This document shows positions 36,224 through 44,759 of a DNA stretch of 64,000 bases, piece after piece. The notes under the pieces are model-generated. The model searched no databases and was not told the origin of the DNA. It was given only the letters and a program-made list of their open reading frames with translations. Location of the stretch: assembly GCA_910575005.1 (NCBI GenBank), contig CAJTCL010000007.1, forward strand, positions 124,001-188,000, written 5' to 3'. The translations under genes were made by a program, and so were the position numbers. Positions within the stretch are counted from its first letter, which is position 1. Every line of letters starts with the position of its first letter. Origin of the DNA: Lachnospiraceae bacterium (GTDB lineage: Bacteria; Bacillota; Clostridia; Lachnospirales; Lachnospiraceae).

Positions 36224-36619
36224 CTATTGTGATTTTTTCTGTTGAATAAATCTCTCCAACTCCTCAATCAATTCCTGATCATTTTCTGCACTGTCGAATA
36301 AGGCACTTAGATATCCTGTCCCTAATATCATTTTTTGATAAGGAAAAATTTCTGATGTCACATACTTTACCGCATATTCCTCTGGTGTGATCACAGGAAC
36401 ATAGCTTCTAGAAAGGACCGTTCCGCTCTGGACAATCTGAGCAACTTCTATAAATCCTCTCTGCAGCAGCTTCTTTAATACAGATTGTACAGTGTTAATA
36501 CTTAATTCTGGTTGTCTCTCAGGAATTTCCGACGCAATTAACGGCTTGTCCTCAGCCCAAAGCACATTCATCACATCCAACTCACGTTTACTTAATGCAA
36601 ATTCTTCTTTTTTCGCCAT
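36224..36619 (-). CDS. BlaI/MecI/CopY-family transcriptional repressor
   Basis: A 131-residue winged-helix regulator. The N-terminal part FALSKRELDVMNVLWAEDKPLIASEI and the recognition region LSINTVQSVLKKLLQRGFIEV are typical of Penicillinase_R proteins. The C-terminal half (LFDSAENDQELIEELERFIQQ) is the dimerisation/cleavage region. Partners of this family are M56 peptidases that sense a signal and lead to repressor cleavage; that partner is the next gene, 12 nt downstream. It has a GAGAGGAGAAGAA ribosome site. The repressor probably controls its own operon, and the inducer is unknown. Confidence 0.9.
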   Translation of the reverse strand: MAKKEEFALSKRELDVMNVLWAEDKPLIASEIPERQPELSINTVQSVLKKLLQRGFIEVAQIVQSGTVLSRSYVPVITPEEYAVKYVTSEIFPYQKMILGTGYLSALFDSAENDQELIEELERFIQQKKSQ

Positions 36620-36665
36620 TTCTTCTCCTCTCTACTACAATATAATTTTATCTTTTATACATATA

Positions 36666-36694
36666 ACAATAAAATACTTTGTATCATATGTCAA
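36666..36694 (-). promoter_or_regulatory. Candidate promoter of the BlaI operon
   Basis: On the minus strand TTGACA (36689-36694), 17 nt, TATTGT (36666-36671). The bases around it repeat AAAGTATT twice and include near-palindromic GTATCATATG, possible BlaI-type sites, though no exact TACAnnTGTA was found. The surrounding 36620-36860 is very AT-rich and carries no gene. Confidence 0.45.
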
Positions 36695-36870
36695 TACTTT
36701 ATATTTATTTAAATATATATATTGTAAAAAAATACTGTCTAAACAAATTATTATTATGACTTGTAAATTTATTAACTTATTTAGTGACGATATAACTGTC
36801 ACATTATAAAATCTAGTATCGCAAATTTCATTTCCTAAATAATAGAAAATTCCCCAAATTTGTTCAAAAA

Positions 36871-36900
36871 AAGAACAGCCTGACCGACCAGACTGTTCCT
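36871..36900 (-). terminator. Terminator after the truncated Crp/Fnr gene
   Basis: On the minus strand AGGAACAGTCTGG-tcgg-TCAGGCTGTTC followed by TTTTTTT. The stem has mismatches but the T-tract is strong. It lies 80 nt past the stop of the Crp/Fnr remnant. Confidence 0.75.
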
Positions 36901-36980
36901 TTTTCTGTTTCTAAAAACGCTCTTATAACGGAAGACTTCTCTTTGCTCTATATGCTCCTAAATATTTCGCAATAGATAGG

Positions 36981-37370
36981 TTATTGGAGCTTGTATGTTC
37001 CTTTCCCCAATTTTTTGACCAAGCCGGCACTTTCACTCTGATTCAAAATCCTTTGCAGTTGTCTCGCGCTGCAATGAAGATGAAAAGCTGCTTTCTCTAT
37101 TCCTTTTAAGGTCCCATCAGCACATTTATACTTCATATAGGACATAACACGTTCTGTAAGGGAAGCAGGAGCGGCGTCCATAGCAGTTATTGCGCCGATT
37201 TTGGCTGAAAGGCTGATACAAATAAGCTCCAGAAATTTGTTATTGGAGAGTAGTTTTTGCTTATATTTTTCAATAGAAAATGATATACAAGTCACGTTTT
37301 CAGATGCTTGCGCATAAATGCCATTGCTTTTGGGATAAAAAATATCCATATCTCCAAGAAAATTATCGGC
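36981..37370 (-). pseudogene. Crp/Fnr-type regulator, C-terminal remnant
   Basis: The frame keeps the end of the cyclic-nucleotide-like domain (FLGDMDIFYP then VTCISFSIEKYKQKLL), the dimerisation helix and the HTH (GIEKAAFHLHCSARQLQRILNQ), ending GKGTYKLQ. About 60-100 residues at the N-terminus are missing. An ATG at 37349 gives a 122-residue frame, but it lies in the middle of the sensor domain. The coding sense reads on to about 37370 without a start and then collides with the MATE remnant on the other strand. It may still produce a DNA-binding fragment, but I regard it as broken. Confidence 0.7.
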
Positions 37371-37700
37371 AGTTATGGATCTGATGCAGTGGCTTCTTAT
37401 GGAATAGCATATAAAATTAATATGATTCCCATTTTACTGTCAGTGGGATTATCGCAGGGTGTTACTCCACTAGTGGGATATTGCTATGGAGGAAATAACA
37501 AGTTATTTTCAGGCATTAGGAAAAGCGATAAAATCATTAATCATTACACTTTTAAGAAATGCGGCGCTATTTATTCCAGGGGTAATTATTCTGAATTATT
37601 TCTGGAAGTTGAATGGTGTGATTACAACACAGCCAGTAGTCGAGACAAAATTAACCTTAATCTGTATATTTATGTATATCAAAGATATAAAATTAAGTAA
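37345..37700 (+). pseudogene. MATE-family efflux pump, internal/C-terminal fragments
   Basis: Two frames hold pieces of a MATE transporter. First, DAVASYGIAYKINMIPILLSVGLSQGVTPLVGY from about 37370 to 37480. Then, in another frame from about 37495, YFQALGKAIKSLIITLLRN, FIPGVIILNYFWKLNGVI and the end TTQPVVE..LTLIC. The N-terminal half and a middle section are gone and a frameshift separates the pieces, so it is dead. In relatives a Crp/Fnr gene often stands divergently next to such a MATE gene. Here a deletion removed both 5' halves. Confidence 0.72.
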
Positions 37701-37814
37701 CCATTGACACCTCTTCGATTTGAAAATTGTGTTTTTTATTATTGTAAATTTAAAAAAATGTATTGAATCTCTCGCAGCGTAACGGTCTAAGATTTAAGTA
37801 GAAAGGAGCAAATG

Positions 37815-38660
37815 ATGAAGACAGTAAAAGATGTGTCAGCGATAACAGGGATAAGTATAAGAGCACTGAGATATTACGATGAAATTGGATTATTAAAACC
37901 GACAGAATTCACAGACTCAGGATATCGCTTATACGATAACAAAGCATTGGAAAAACTGCAAGAAATCATGTTCTTTCGAGAATTGGATATTCCATTGGAA
38001 GAAATTAAAAAAATCATGGACAATCCCAATTATGATAAAGAACAAATATTATTAACTCAAAAGACCTTGTTAGAGCATAAACGAAACCGATTAAATGGAA
38101 TTATTGAGTTAATAACTGATACAATGAAAGGAGTCAATACAATGAGTTTTGAAGCATTCAATGATGAAGAAAAGCAGAAAATTTTAGACCATACATTACA
38201 ATGTATGTCAAAAGAAGCACTTGAAAAACAGATACAAACATATGGCAGCATTGAAAAATATCGAGCATATTTGGCCTCTGGATTTTCTAAGGAACAAGCA
38301 TTTGCAGATGTATTCAGATGGTATGGTGGTAAACAAAAAACAATGGAAGCCATCTTGCAGGCAAATGATAATGGGGAGGAATTGAAACAGGAGCAAGATG
38401 AAAATGCAAACATCTATAGGCAATTTATGGCAGCGAAAGAATCTGCAGATGAAAATGCCCAGAAAGCAGCGGTTGAGCATCTTGCTGAGAATTATAAGAA
38501 AATGTTCCATCTTGATAACGCAAGAAATATTCTTTTAGATTTAGCAGATGAATATCTGAAATTTCCCAAATTGGCAGAAGTGACAGACAACCAATTTGGA
38601 AGGGGATGCTCTGAATATGTTGCATACTCCATTCAAAAATATTATGGTGTTTTTCATTGA
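37815..38660 (+). CDS. MerR-family transcriptional activator with long C-terminal (TipAS-like) domain
   Basis: A 281-residue regulator. The N-terminal MerR helix-turn-helix is clear (VKDVSAITGISIRALRYYDEIGLLKP and SGYRLYDNKALEKLQEI), then a dimerisation coiled coil (about 75-105). The C-terminal region (110-281) is all-helical and resembles the TipAS ligand-binding domain only loosely. TipA-type regulators bind antibiotics or other small hydrophobic compounds and activate efflux genes. Two adjacent ATGs exist. I take the second (37815), which has the better spacing to GGAG. It stands beside the destroyed MATE gene, its possible former target. Confidence 0.82.
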   Translation: MKTVKDVSAITGISIRALRYYDEIGLLKPTEFTDSGYRLYDNKALEKLQEIMFFRELDIPLEEIKKIMDNPNYDKEQILLTQKTLLEHKRNRLNGIIELITDTMKGVNTMSFEAFNDEEKQKILDHTLQCMSKEALEKQIQTYGSIEKYRAYLASGFSKEQAFADVFRWYGGKQKTMEAILQANDNGEELKQEQDENANIYRQFMAAKESADENAQKAAVEHLAENYKKMFHLDNARNILLDLADEYLKFPKLAEVTDNQFGRGCSEYVAYSIQKYYGVFH

Positions 38661-38687
38661 GTAGACAGTAACAACCCAGAAAAATCA

Positions 38688-38716
38688 GGGACAGCCGCTT
38701 AATGGGCGGCTGTCCC
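38688..38716 (+). terminator. Terminator after the MerR gene
   Basis: GGGACAGCCGC (38688-38698) and GCGGCTGTCCC (38706-38716) form an 11-bp perfect stem 27 nt after the stop, followed by TTAATCG. It may also serve queA on the other strand. Confidence 0.75.
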
Positions 38717-38775
38717 TTAATCGTAAAAATGATTGTCCCTAAAAATAAAACCGTATAAAATTCTGGGATTTTATG

Positions 38776-39879
38776 TCATAAAATCAACATCGCATCACCA
38801 AAGCTAAAAAACCGGTATCTCTGTTCCACTGCCTGCCGATAGGCATGCAATACCTGCTCTCTGCCGGCAAGCGCTGACACCAGCATCACCAATGTAGATT
38901 CAGGCAGATGGAAATTGGTAATCAAGGCATCCAGTACCTGAAACTGATAGCCTGGATATATAAAAATATCAGTCCAGCCGCTGCAAGGCTTTACAAAGAT
39001 ATGCTCGGTATCGTGTGCTTTTTCCCTCCCATTCTCTGCCAACAGTCCTGCTTCCACAGATCGTGACATTTCCTCTTTCAACTTAGCCGCTGCGGATTCC
39101 ACAGTACGGCAGCTTGTAGTTCCCACACACACTACTCTGCCGCCGCTTTGTTTTGTCTGATTGATGATATCCGCCGCTTTTTGATCAAGATGATAAAATT
39201 CTGAATGCATATGATGTTCCTGCACATGCTCGGCCTTGACCGGACGAAACGTTCCCAGTCCCACATGCAAAGTCACCTCTGCAATGCGAATCCCTCTGGC
39301 ACGAATTTCGTCTAATAGTTCTGGTGTAAAATGAAGTCCGGCTGTAGGCGCCGCCGCAGAACCGTCATATTTGGCATACACGGTCTGATAACGATTCTTA
39401 TCCTTTAGCTGATGAGTGATATAGGGAGGCAGGGGCATCTGCCCCAACTGATCCAGAATTTCCTCAAAAATCCCCTGATAGTGAAACCGAATCAAACGGT
39501 TGCCGTCCTCCACGATACTTTCAACCTCTCCAACCAGAAGACCGCCGCCAAAAAGAATGCGTGTCCCTGGTCTGGCCTTCTTCCCTGGCTTGACCAGGGT
39601 CTCCCAGAGATCTTTTTCTCTGCGCTTCAACAACAAAATTTCTATCTTTGCCTGCGTGCCTTCGCGTTCCCCAAACAGTCTTGCCGGAATTACTTTAGTA
39701 TTGTTGAGCACCAGACAGTCCCCAGGATTCAGGTAATCTAAAATCTCCGAAAAATGCTTGTGTTCTAATGTTCCATTCTCTTTGTGCAGTACTAACAACC
39801 GTGAACTGGAACGGTCTTCCAAAGGATCCTGGGCGATTAATTCCTGGGGCAGATCATAATAAAAATCTTTTACATCCAT
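38776..39879 (-). CDS. queA: S-adenosylmethionine:tRNA ribosyltransferase-isomerase QueA
   Basis: A 367-residue enzyme transferring the ribosyl part of SAM to 7-aminomethyl-7-deazaguanine in tRNA, giving epoxyqueuosine. Diagnostic stretches are [25 protein letters not shown] at the start (shown to the family pattern), [42 protein letters not shown] and [17 protein letters not shown]. It is about 25 residues longer than usual, mostly from an insertion near [14 protein letters not shown]. It follows pheT by 8 nt, so it is the third gene of the T-box-led cluster. A link between Phe-tRNA genes and queA is not functional in any obvious way. Confidence 0.95.
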   Translation of the reverse strand: MDVKDFYYDLPQELIAQDPLEDRSSSRLLVLHKENGTLEHKHFSEILDYLNPGDCLVLNNTKVIPARLFGEREGTQAKIEILLLKRREKDLWETLVKPGKKARPGTRILFGGGLLVGEVESIVEDGNRLIRFHYQGIFEEILDQLGQMPLPPYITHQLKDKNRYQTVYAKYDGSAAAPTAGLHFTPELLDEIRARGIRIAEVTLHVGLGTFRPVKAEHVQEHHMHSEFYHLDQKAADIINQTKQSGGRVVCVGTTSCRTVESAAAKLKEEMSRSVEAGLLAENGREKAHDTEHIFVKPCSGWTDIFIYPGYQFQVLDALITNFHLPESTLVMLVSALAGREQVLHAYRQAVEQRYRFFSFGDAMLIL

Positions 39880-39887
39880 ATAGTTCC

Positions 39888-42308
39888 TTACTTTCTAAGC
39901 TCAATTCCCAGTTCTTCCAGCGCTTTTAAGATTTTATTCATCGCAGGCGTATAATCTGCCTCCTCCAAAGTCTTATCCTGGGCACGGAATGTCAGAGAAT
40001 AGGCCACAGACTTATAACCAGATTTAATCTGAGCACCCTCATAGAGATCAAACAACTCATAACCTTCCAGATATTGTCCACCCTTAGCGTCAAAGATTTT
40101 CTCCACTTCTCCAACTAAAATATGCTTGGGCATCACCATACTGATATCTCGGTTTACTGCTGGAAATTTTGCAATTCCCTGATATTTGCGGTCAAAACTT
40201 GCCAATGCTGTAATCTCTGGCATATCAATCACTGCCACATAAACACGGTCTTTGATCTCATAATTGTCTGCCACCTGTGGATGAATCTCACCCAGATAGC
40301 CAACTATTTTGCCTTCATAAATAACATTCGCCTGTCTGCCTGGATGCAGGAAAGGCTTTCCTGCCTGGGGATCGTAGCTCTCTTTGCCGTGAAGCCCTGC
40401 CTTATCAAAAAATTCCTCCACCACGCCCTTCATGGTGTAGAAATCTCCCTCTCCATACATGCCCAGTGTAAACTGCATCCGTTCTTCTGGAAGCTCTGTC
40501 ACCGGAATCTGCTTGGGCAGATAAATATTACCCAGCTCATAGAGACGGACATTCTTATTTCTGCGGTTGAAATTGGTGGACAGCGAAGTCAGCATTCCAT
40601 TGAGGGAAATCGTACGCATAATACTGAAATCCTCTCCCAAAGGATTGGAAATCACAACTGTCTTGCGCAATTCACTGCCCTCTGGAATCAACAGCTTATC
40701 AAATACTTTGGGACTTTCAAAAGAGTAGGTCATGCCCTGGCTGAAACCGCAGAATTCTGCTGTATCTCTGGCCAACGCCTCCACGCGCAATTTGAAAGAC
40801 AACTTTCCAGTGGTCGCCTCTCCACTAGGCAGAGAAGTTGGAATATTGTCATATCCATAAAATCTTGCCACTTCCTCAGCCAGATCTGCCAAACATTCCA
40901 AATCTTGTCTCCAGGAGGGCACAATCACTTCCTCTTTATCAAAATCATAATCCAGATCAATTTTCTTAAAATAGCCAATCATAGTTTCCTTGTCAATCTC
41001 AGTTCCCAATAACTGATTGACTTTCTGTGCGTCAAAAGCAACTCTTCTGCCCTCTTTGACCTTGCCATAGGCATCCACAACACCGCCGACAACTTCTCCA
41101 GCTCCCAATTCCTCAATCAACTGGCAGGCACGGTTGATGGCATCGATTGCATTGTTGGGATCCAGCCCTTTTTCAAATTTTCCAGAAGCATCTGTCCGAA
41201 GACCAATCTTTTTGCTGGAAAGACGAATATTGGTACCATCAAAGCAAGCGGCCTCAAACAGCATTGTCTGTACATTGTCCGTAATCATAGAATTTTCTCC
41301 ACCCATAATTCCGGCAATGCCCACTGCTTTTTCTCCGTCACAAATCATCAGCACCGATTCATCCATCGTCCGTTCCTGTCCGTCTAAGGTCACAAATTTC
41401 TCATCCTTTGCGGCGCGGCGCACAACAATCTCTTTGCCTGCAATCGTATCAAGATCATAGGCATGCATAGGCTGTCCATATTCTTCCATCACATAGTTGG
41501 TGATATCAACGATATTATTGATCGGACGAATGCCCTGTGCGGCAAGACGACGCTGCATCCACTGAGGAGAGGGCGCAATCTTAATATTTTTCACCACTCT
41601 TGCACAATATCTCGGACAAAGATCTGCATCTTTTACCGTAACTTTGATATAATCGTTTACATCCTCTTGATTTCCAGTCGCTGTCACAATGGGAGGCTTA
41701 AATTCCTTGCCAAAAGTAGCTGCTGCTTCCCTGGCCAGACCAAGCACACCGAAACAGTCCACACGGTTTGAAGTAATTTCATATTCAAATACCACATCAT
41801 CCAATCCCAATGCTGTTATGGCACTCTCGCCAACCACTGCATCTTCGCCAAAAATATAAATTCCTTCTTCCGGCGCTTCTGGGTACATATCTGTGGTAGA
41901 ACCAAGTTCTTCAATGGAACACATCATCCCGTTGGAGGGGACACCTCTGAGCTTTCCTTTTTTGATCTTAATCCCTCCTGGCGTCTTCTTCCCATCGTGT
42001 CCTCCGGCAACACGTCCGCCATCTAATACCACTGGAACCTTTTGCCCCTCTCTGACATTGGAGGCGCCAGTGACAATCTGAATCTCCTCATTGGTTCCAA
42101 TATTAACCTGGCACACCACCAATTTATCTGCATCTGGATGCTTGTCAATCTTTGTGATCTGTCCAATCACGATCTTATCCAGATCCGCATCCAACTTCTC
42201 AAATCCTTCTACTTTGGAACCGGATAACGTCATTGCATCCATATATTCCTGCGCCGTTACATCCAAATCTGGGACATAGGCTTTGATCCATGATAACGAT
42301 GTATTCAT
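39888..42308 (-). CDS. pheT: Phenylalanyl-tRNA synthetase beta subunit
   Basis: An 806-residue subunit with the standard layout: tRNA-binding EMAP/OB domain (about 40-150, [18 protein letters not shown]), B3/4 editing domain (210-380, [11 protein letters not shown]), B5 domain (400-475), the catalytic-like core, and the C-terminal anticodon-recognising FDX-ACB domain ([15 protein letters not shown]). It pairs with PheS as an alpha2beta2 enzyme that charges tRNA-Phe and clears Tyr-tRNA-Phe. Start at 42308 ([13 protein letters not shown]) has AAAGGAATTGAGAGAT; the longer frame to 42335 is not needed. About 220 nt of AT-rich sequence without features separates it from pheS. Confidence 0.97.
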   Translation of the reverse strand: MNTSLSWIKAYVPDLDVTAQEYMDAMTLSGSKVEGFEKLDADLDKIVIGQITKIDKHPDADKLVVCQVNIGTNEEIQIVTGASNVREGQKVPVVLDGGRVAGGHDGKKTPGGIKIKKGKLRGVPSNGMMCSIEELGSTTDMYPEAPEEGIYIFGEDAVVGESAITALGLDDVVFEYEITSNRVDCFGVLGLAREAAATFGKEFKPPIVTATGNQEDVNDYIKVTVKDADLCPRYCARVVKNIKIAPSPQWMQRRLAAQGIRPINNIVDITNYVMEEYGQPMHAYDLDTIAGKEIVVRRAAKDEKFVTLDGQERTMDESVLMICDGEKAVGIAGIMGGENSMITDNVQTMLFEAACFDGTNIRLSSKKIGLRTDASGKFEKGLDPNNAIDAINRACQLIEELGAGEVVGGVVDAYGKVKEGRRVAFDAQKVNQLLGTEIDKETMIGYFKKIDLDYDFDKEEVIVPSWRQDLECLADLAEEVARFYGYDNIPTSLPSGEATTGKLSFKLRVEALARDTAEFCGFSQGMTYSFESPKVFDKLLIPEGSELRKTVVISNPLGEDFSIMRTISLNGMLTSLSTNFNRRNKNVRLYELGNIYLPKQIPVTELPEERMQFTLGMYGEGDFYTMKGVVEEFFDKAGLHGKESYDPQAGKPFLHPGRQANVIYEGKIVGYLGEIHPQVADNYEIKDRVYVAVIDMPEITALASFDRKYQGIAKFPAVNRDISMVMPKHILVGEVEKIFDAKGGQYLEGYELFDLYEGAQIKSGYKSVAYSLTFRAQDKTLEEADYTPAMNKILKALEELGIELRK

Positions 42309-42530
42309 ATCTCTCAATTCCTTTCTTCTTTTCACTCTTTAGGTAATTGCGAAACCACTAATTTATTATAATTTTATATACCACTAATATCACTATCTCT
42401 ATTCTTACTTCATATAAAAACATACCCTATCAGACATCACAATATGGCTCTGCTGTCTTCTTACAAAGTATAAATATAAAATTTTTACGATTCTTAATTA
42501 CCATTATATAATTTTACTAACTGCCTGGGA

Positions 42531-43550
42531 TTAAAACTGTTTTAAGAAACGGTCGTCATTTTCATATAACAGACGCATATCATCAATCTCATATTTGAGC
42601 AGTGCAATACGCTCCAATCCTACCCCAAAAGCAAAACCAGAATATTCTTCTGGGTCAATGCCGCTCATTTTCAATACTCTTGGATGTACCATACCACATC
42701 CCAAAATCTCAATCCAGCCAGAACCTTTGCAGAAACGGCAGCCTTTACCGCCACATTTAAAGCAAGTGACATCCACCTCAGCGCTTGGCTCTGTAAATGG
42801 AAAATGATGAGGACGGAATTTTACTTTTGTGTCTTCCCCAAACAATTCCTTTGCAAACTCAGCTAAAGTTCCTTTTAAATCTGCAAATGTAATATTTTTA
42901 TCTACTACAAGACCTTCAATCTGATGGAAAGATGGGGAATGCGTGGCATCTACTTCATCAGAACGGAACACCCGCCCTGGTGCAATCATCCGAATTGGCA
43001 GCTTTCCTTTCTCCATCTCACGCACCTGCACCGGAGAAGTTTGGGTGCGCAGTACGATCTCATCATTGATATAGAATGTGTCCTGCTCATCTTTGGCTGG
43101 ATGGTTTGCTGGAATATTCAGAGCCTCAAAATTATAATAATCATACTCCACTTCTGGCCCTTCCACAACTTCATACCCCATTCCCACAAAGATATTTTCC
43201 ACCTCTTCCAAAGCTATGGTGTTGGGATGACGGTGTCCCACGCGATTCTTTTTCGCTGGAAGCGTCACATCAATCACTTCCTGCTTTAGCTTAATTTCCC
43301 GCTCTGCTGCCTCTAATTTAGCCTTAGTCTCCTCAATCAATCGCTCAATACTTTCTCTGGTCTCATTGACTAATTGACCAATGACCGGCCGTTCTTCTGG
43401 CAGCACATCCTTCATACTTTTAAGTACAGCTGTCAATTCGCCTTTTTTGCCAAGAAAAGCCACTCTCACATCATTTAATTTTCCAAGTCCGTCAGAATTT
43501 TGGATCTCACGGATTGCTTCTGCTTTGATTTGTTCTAATTTTGCCTTCAT
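42531..43550 (-). CDS. pheS: Phenylalanyl-tRNA synthetase alpha subunit
   Basis: A 339-residue class II synthetase catalytic subunit. The N-terminal coiled coil (1-85) precedes the catalytic core with motif 1 ([14 protein letters not shown]), motif 2 ([26 protein letters not shown]) and motif 3 ([16 protein letters not shown]). It also carries the [27 protein letters not shown] segment, in which four cysteines form a likely zinc knuckle as in many clostridial PheS. Start at 43550 follows AGGAGGAAATAT; the longer frame reads back into the T-box. Expression is set by the T-box leader just upstream. Confidence 0.97.
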   Translation of the reverse strand: MKAKLEQIKAEAIREIQNSDGLGKLNDVRVAFLGKKGELTAVLKSMKDVLPEERPVIGQLVNETRESIERLIEETKAKLEAAEREIKLKQEVIDVTLPAKKNRVGHRHPNTIALEEVENIFVGMGYEVVEGPEVEYDYYNFEALNIPANHPAKDEQDTFYINDEIVLRTQTSPVQVREMEKGKLPIRMIAPGRVFRSDEVDATHSPSFHQIEGLVVDKNITFADLKGTLAEFAKELFGEDTKVKFRPHHFPFTEPSAEVDVTCFKCGGKGCRFCKGSGWIEILGCGMVHPRVLKMSGIDPEEYSGFAFGVGLERIALLKYEIDDMRLLYENDDRFLKQF

Positions 43551-43577
43551 ATATTTCCTCCTATCATATAAAAAATA

Positions 43578-43835
43578 GTCCCTATGCCAAAAGCATAGGG
43601 ACGAAATATTCCGTGGTACCACCCTGATTCTTAAGAATTATGGATTCTCAAGCACTCTATTTGCGTAACGTGCAAAAAACGTCATATCCTACATTTCAGA
43701 TATGCAGCTCCAGTGGGAAATTCGATCACTGTCTATACTTAAGAGGACTTACAGCCGGCGATCCTCTCTCTCTGAAAGCAGTACAGGTCTCTACTGAACA
43801 CCTTCTTCGCCTTTTTCTATTGGATTTTCTCCATG
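43578..43835 (-). ncRNA. T-box riboswitch leader of pheS (tRNA-Phe responsive)
   Basis: On the minus strand the T-box sequence AGGGTGGTACCACGG (43611-43625) is followed by the terminator hairpin GTCCCTATGC-ttttg-GCATAGGGAC with a T-run (43578-43602). The T-box core can pair with its 5' part to form the antiterminator. Upstream lies stem I with an AGTATAGACAGTGATC segment and a candidate specifier loop GAATTTCCC around 43715-43723, consistent with a UUC phenylalanine codon. Uncharged tRNA-Phe would stabilise the antiterminator and turn on pheS-pheT-queA. The exact specifier position is tentative; the T-box itself is certain. Confidence 0.93.
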
Positions 43836-43841
43836 AACCCT

Positions 43842-43870
43842 ATTCTAACACCTGTATTTAAAAACTGCAA
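43842..43870 (-). promoter_or_regulatory. Promoter of the pheS T-box transcript
   Basis: Minus strand TTGCAG (43865-43870), 17 nt, TAGAAT (43842-43847) with an upstream TG. Transcription would begin near 43835, giving a leader of about 285 nt. Confidence 0.75.
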
Positions 43871-43921
43871 GTGTTTTTTATAATTATGAGTTCGTTATCT
43901 GCTGTCTTCTATAGCAGTAAT

Positions 43922-44749
43922 TCATTCCTCATGCCGACTCGCCCAGCGTTCCTCATAAATATTATTGAACTCTGCACAGACCAACAAAATATAAATTCCA
44001 AAATACAGCCATAGCATAACCAGAATCATAGTTGTCAGACTGCCATACATAGAAAATCCATTAAAATAATCCACATAAATAGAAAGCCCAAATGATAACA
44101 ATGACCAACCTACCGCCCCCATAATACTGCCTGGGAGCTGGCTGCAAAAGGCGGCTCTGCGGTTGGGCAGCATTTTAAAAAGCATAGCAAAAAACAGCAT
44201 TAAAAGCGCCAATAAAATCAATGAACGCAGCCTTAAAATGGCCTCTGTGATATCCGCTACAATTGGAAGATACTGAACAATCAAACGCTGCAGGCTGTTG
44301 CCAAATACCATCAAAGTCAATGAAACTACAATAGTAACTACCAGCATTACGGTATACAAAATAGCACGAAAGCGCAGTAAAATCCAATTTCTTGTCTCTT
44401 CAATATCATAAACTCTGTTAAGACCATTGGTCAGATATTGAATCCCTTTGGCAGCTGACCAGACCGCCATCACTGCCGCTGCGGATACCAATCCAATAGA
44501 ATTATTATACATTTCATGGATAATTCCAATGAGAAAGGGAGAAATATAAGGCGGCATAATTCGATTGATCATCTCCATAACCATACTCTCTGTCACTGGA
44601 GTATACTGTACCAATGAGATAAACAACATAATAAATGGTATCAAAGACAGTACAATAAAAAATGCTGACTGCGCTGCAAATGCGCTGATATTGTCTTCTC
44701 TGCACTTAGTCAAAAATCCTTTTGTCCTTGCAATCACTCTCCAAATCAT
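43922..44749 (-). CDS. YihY/BrkB-family (UPF0761) integral membrane protein
   Basis: A 275-residue protein with six predicted transmembrane helices. It matches the family by the N-terminal AFAAQSAFFIVLSLIPFIMLF and the central AVWSAAKGIQYLTNGLNRVYDIEETRNW signature. It was once called ribonuclease BN in error; the true role is unknown. Start at 44749 (MIWRVIARTKG) follows AGAGGAAAAATT, only 10 nt after the SpoIID-type gene ends, so the two are co-transcribed. That suggests an envelope role, which is inference. Confidence 0.9.
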   Translation of the reverse strand: MIWRVIARTKGFLTKCREDNISAFAAQSAFFIVLSLIPFIMLFISLVQYTPVTESMVMEMINRIMPPYISPFLIGIIHEMYNNSIGLVSAAAVMAVWSAAKGIQYLTNGLNRVYDIEETRNWILLRFRAILYTVMLVVTIVVSLTLMVFGNSLQRLIVQYLPIVADITEAILRLRSLILLALLMLFFAMLFKMLPNRRAAFCSQLPGSIMGAVGWSLLSFGLSIYVDYFNGFSMYGSLTTMILVMLWLYFGIYILLVCAEFNNIYEERWASRHEE

Positions 44750-44759
44750 AATTTTTCCT

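Noticed and set aside
37486-37707. 73-codon plus-strand frame starting MEEITSYFQAL
   Set aside because: Not an independent gene but the frameshifted C-terminal piece of the MATE remnant.
40122-41012. 296-codon plus-strand frame
   Set aside because: Antisense shadow of pheT, which is certain.
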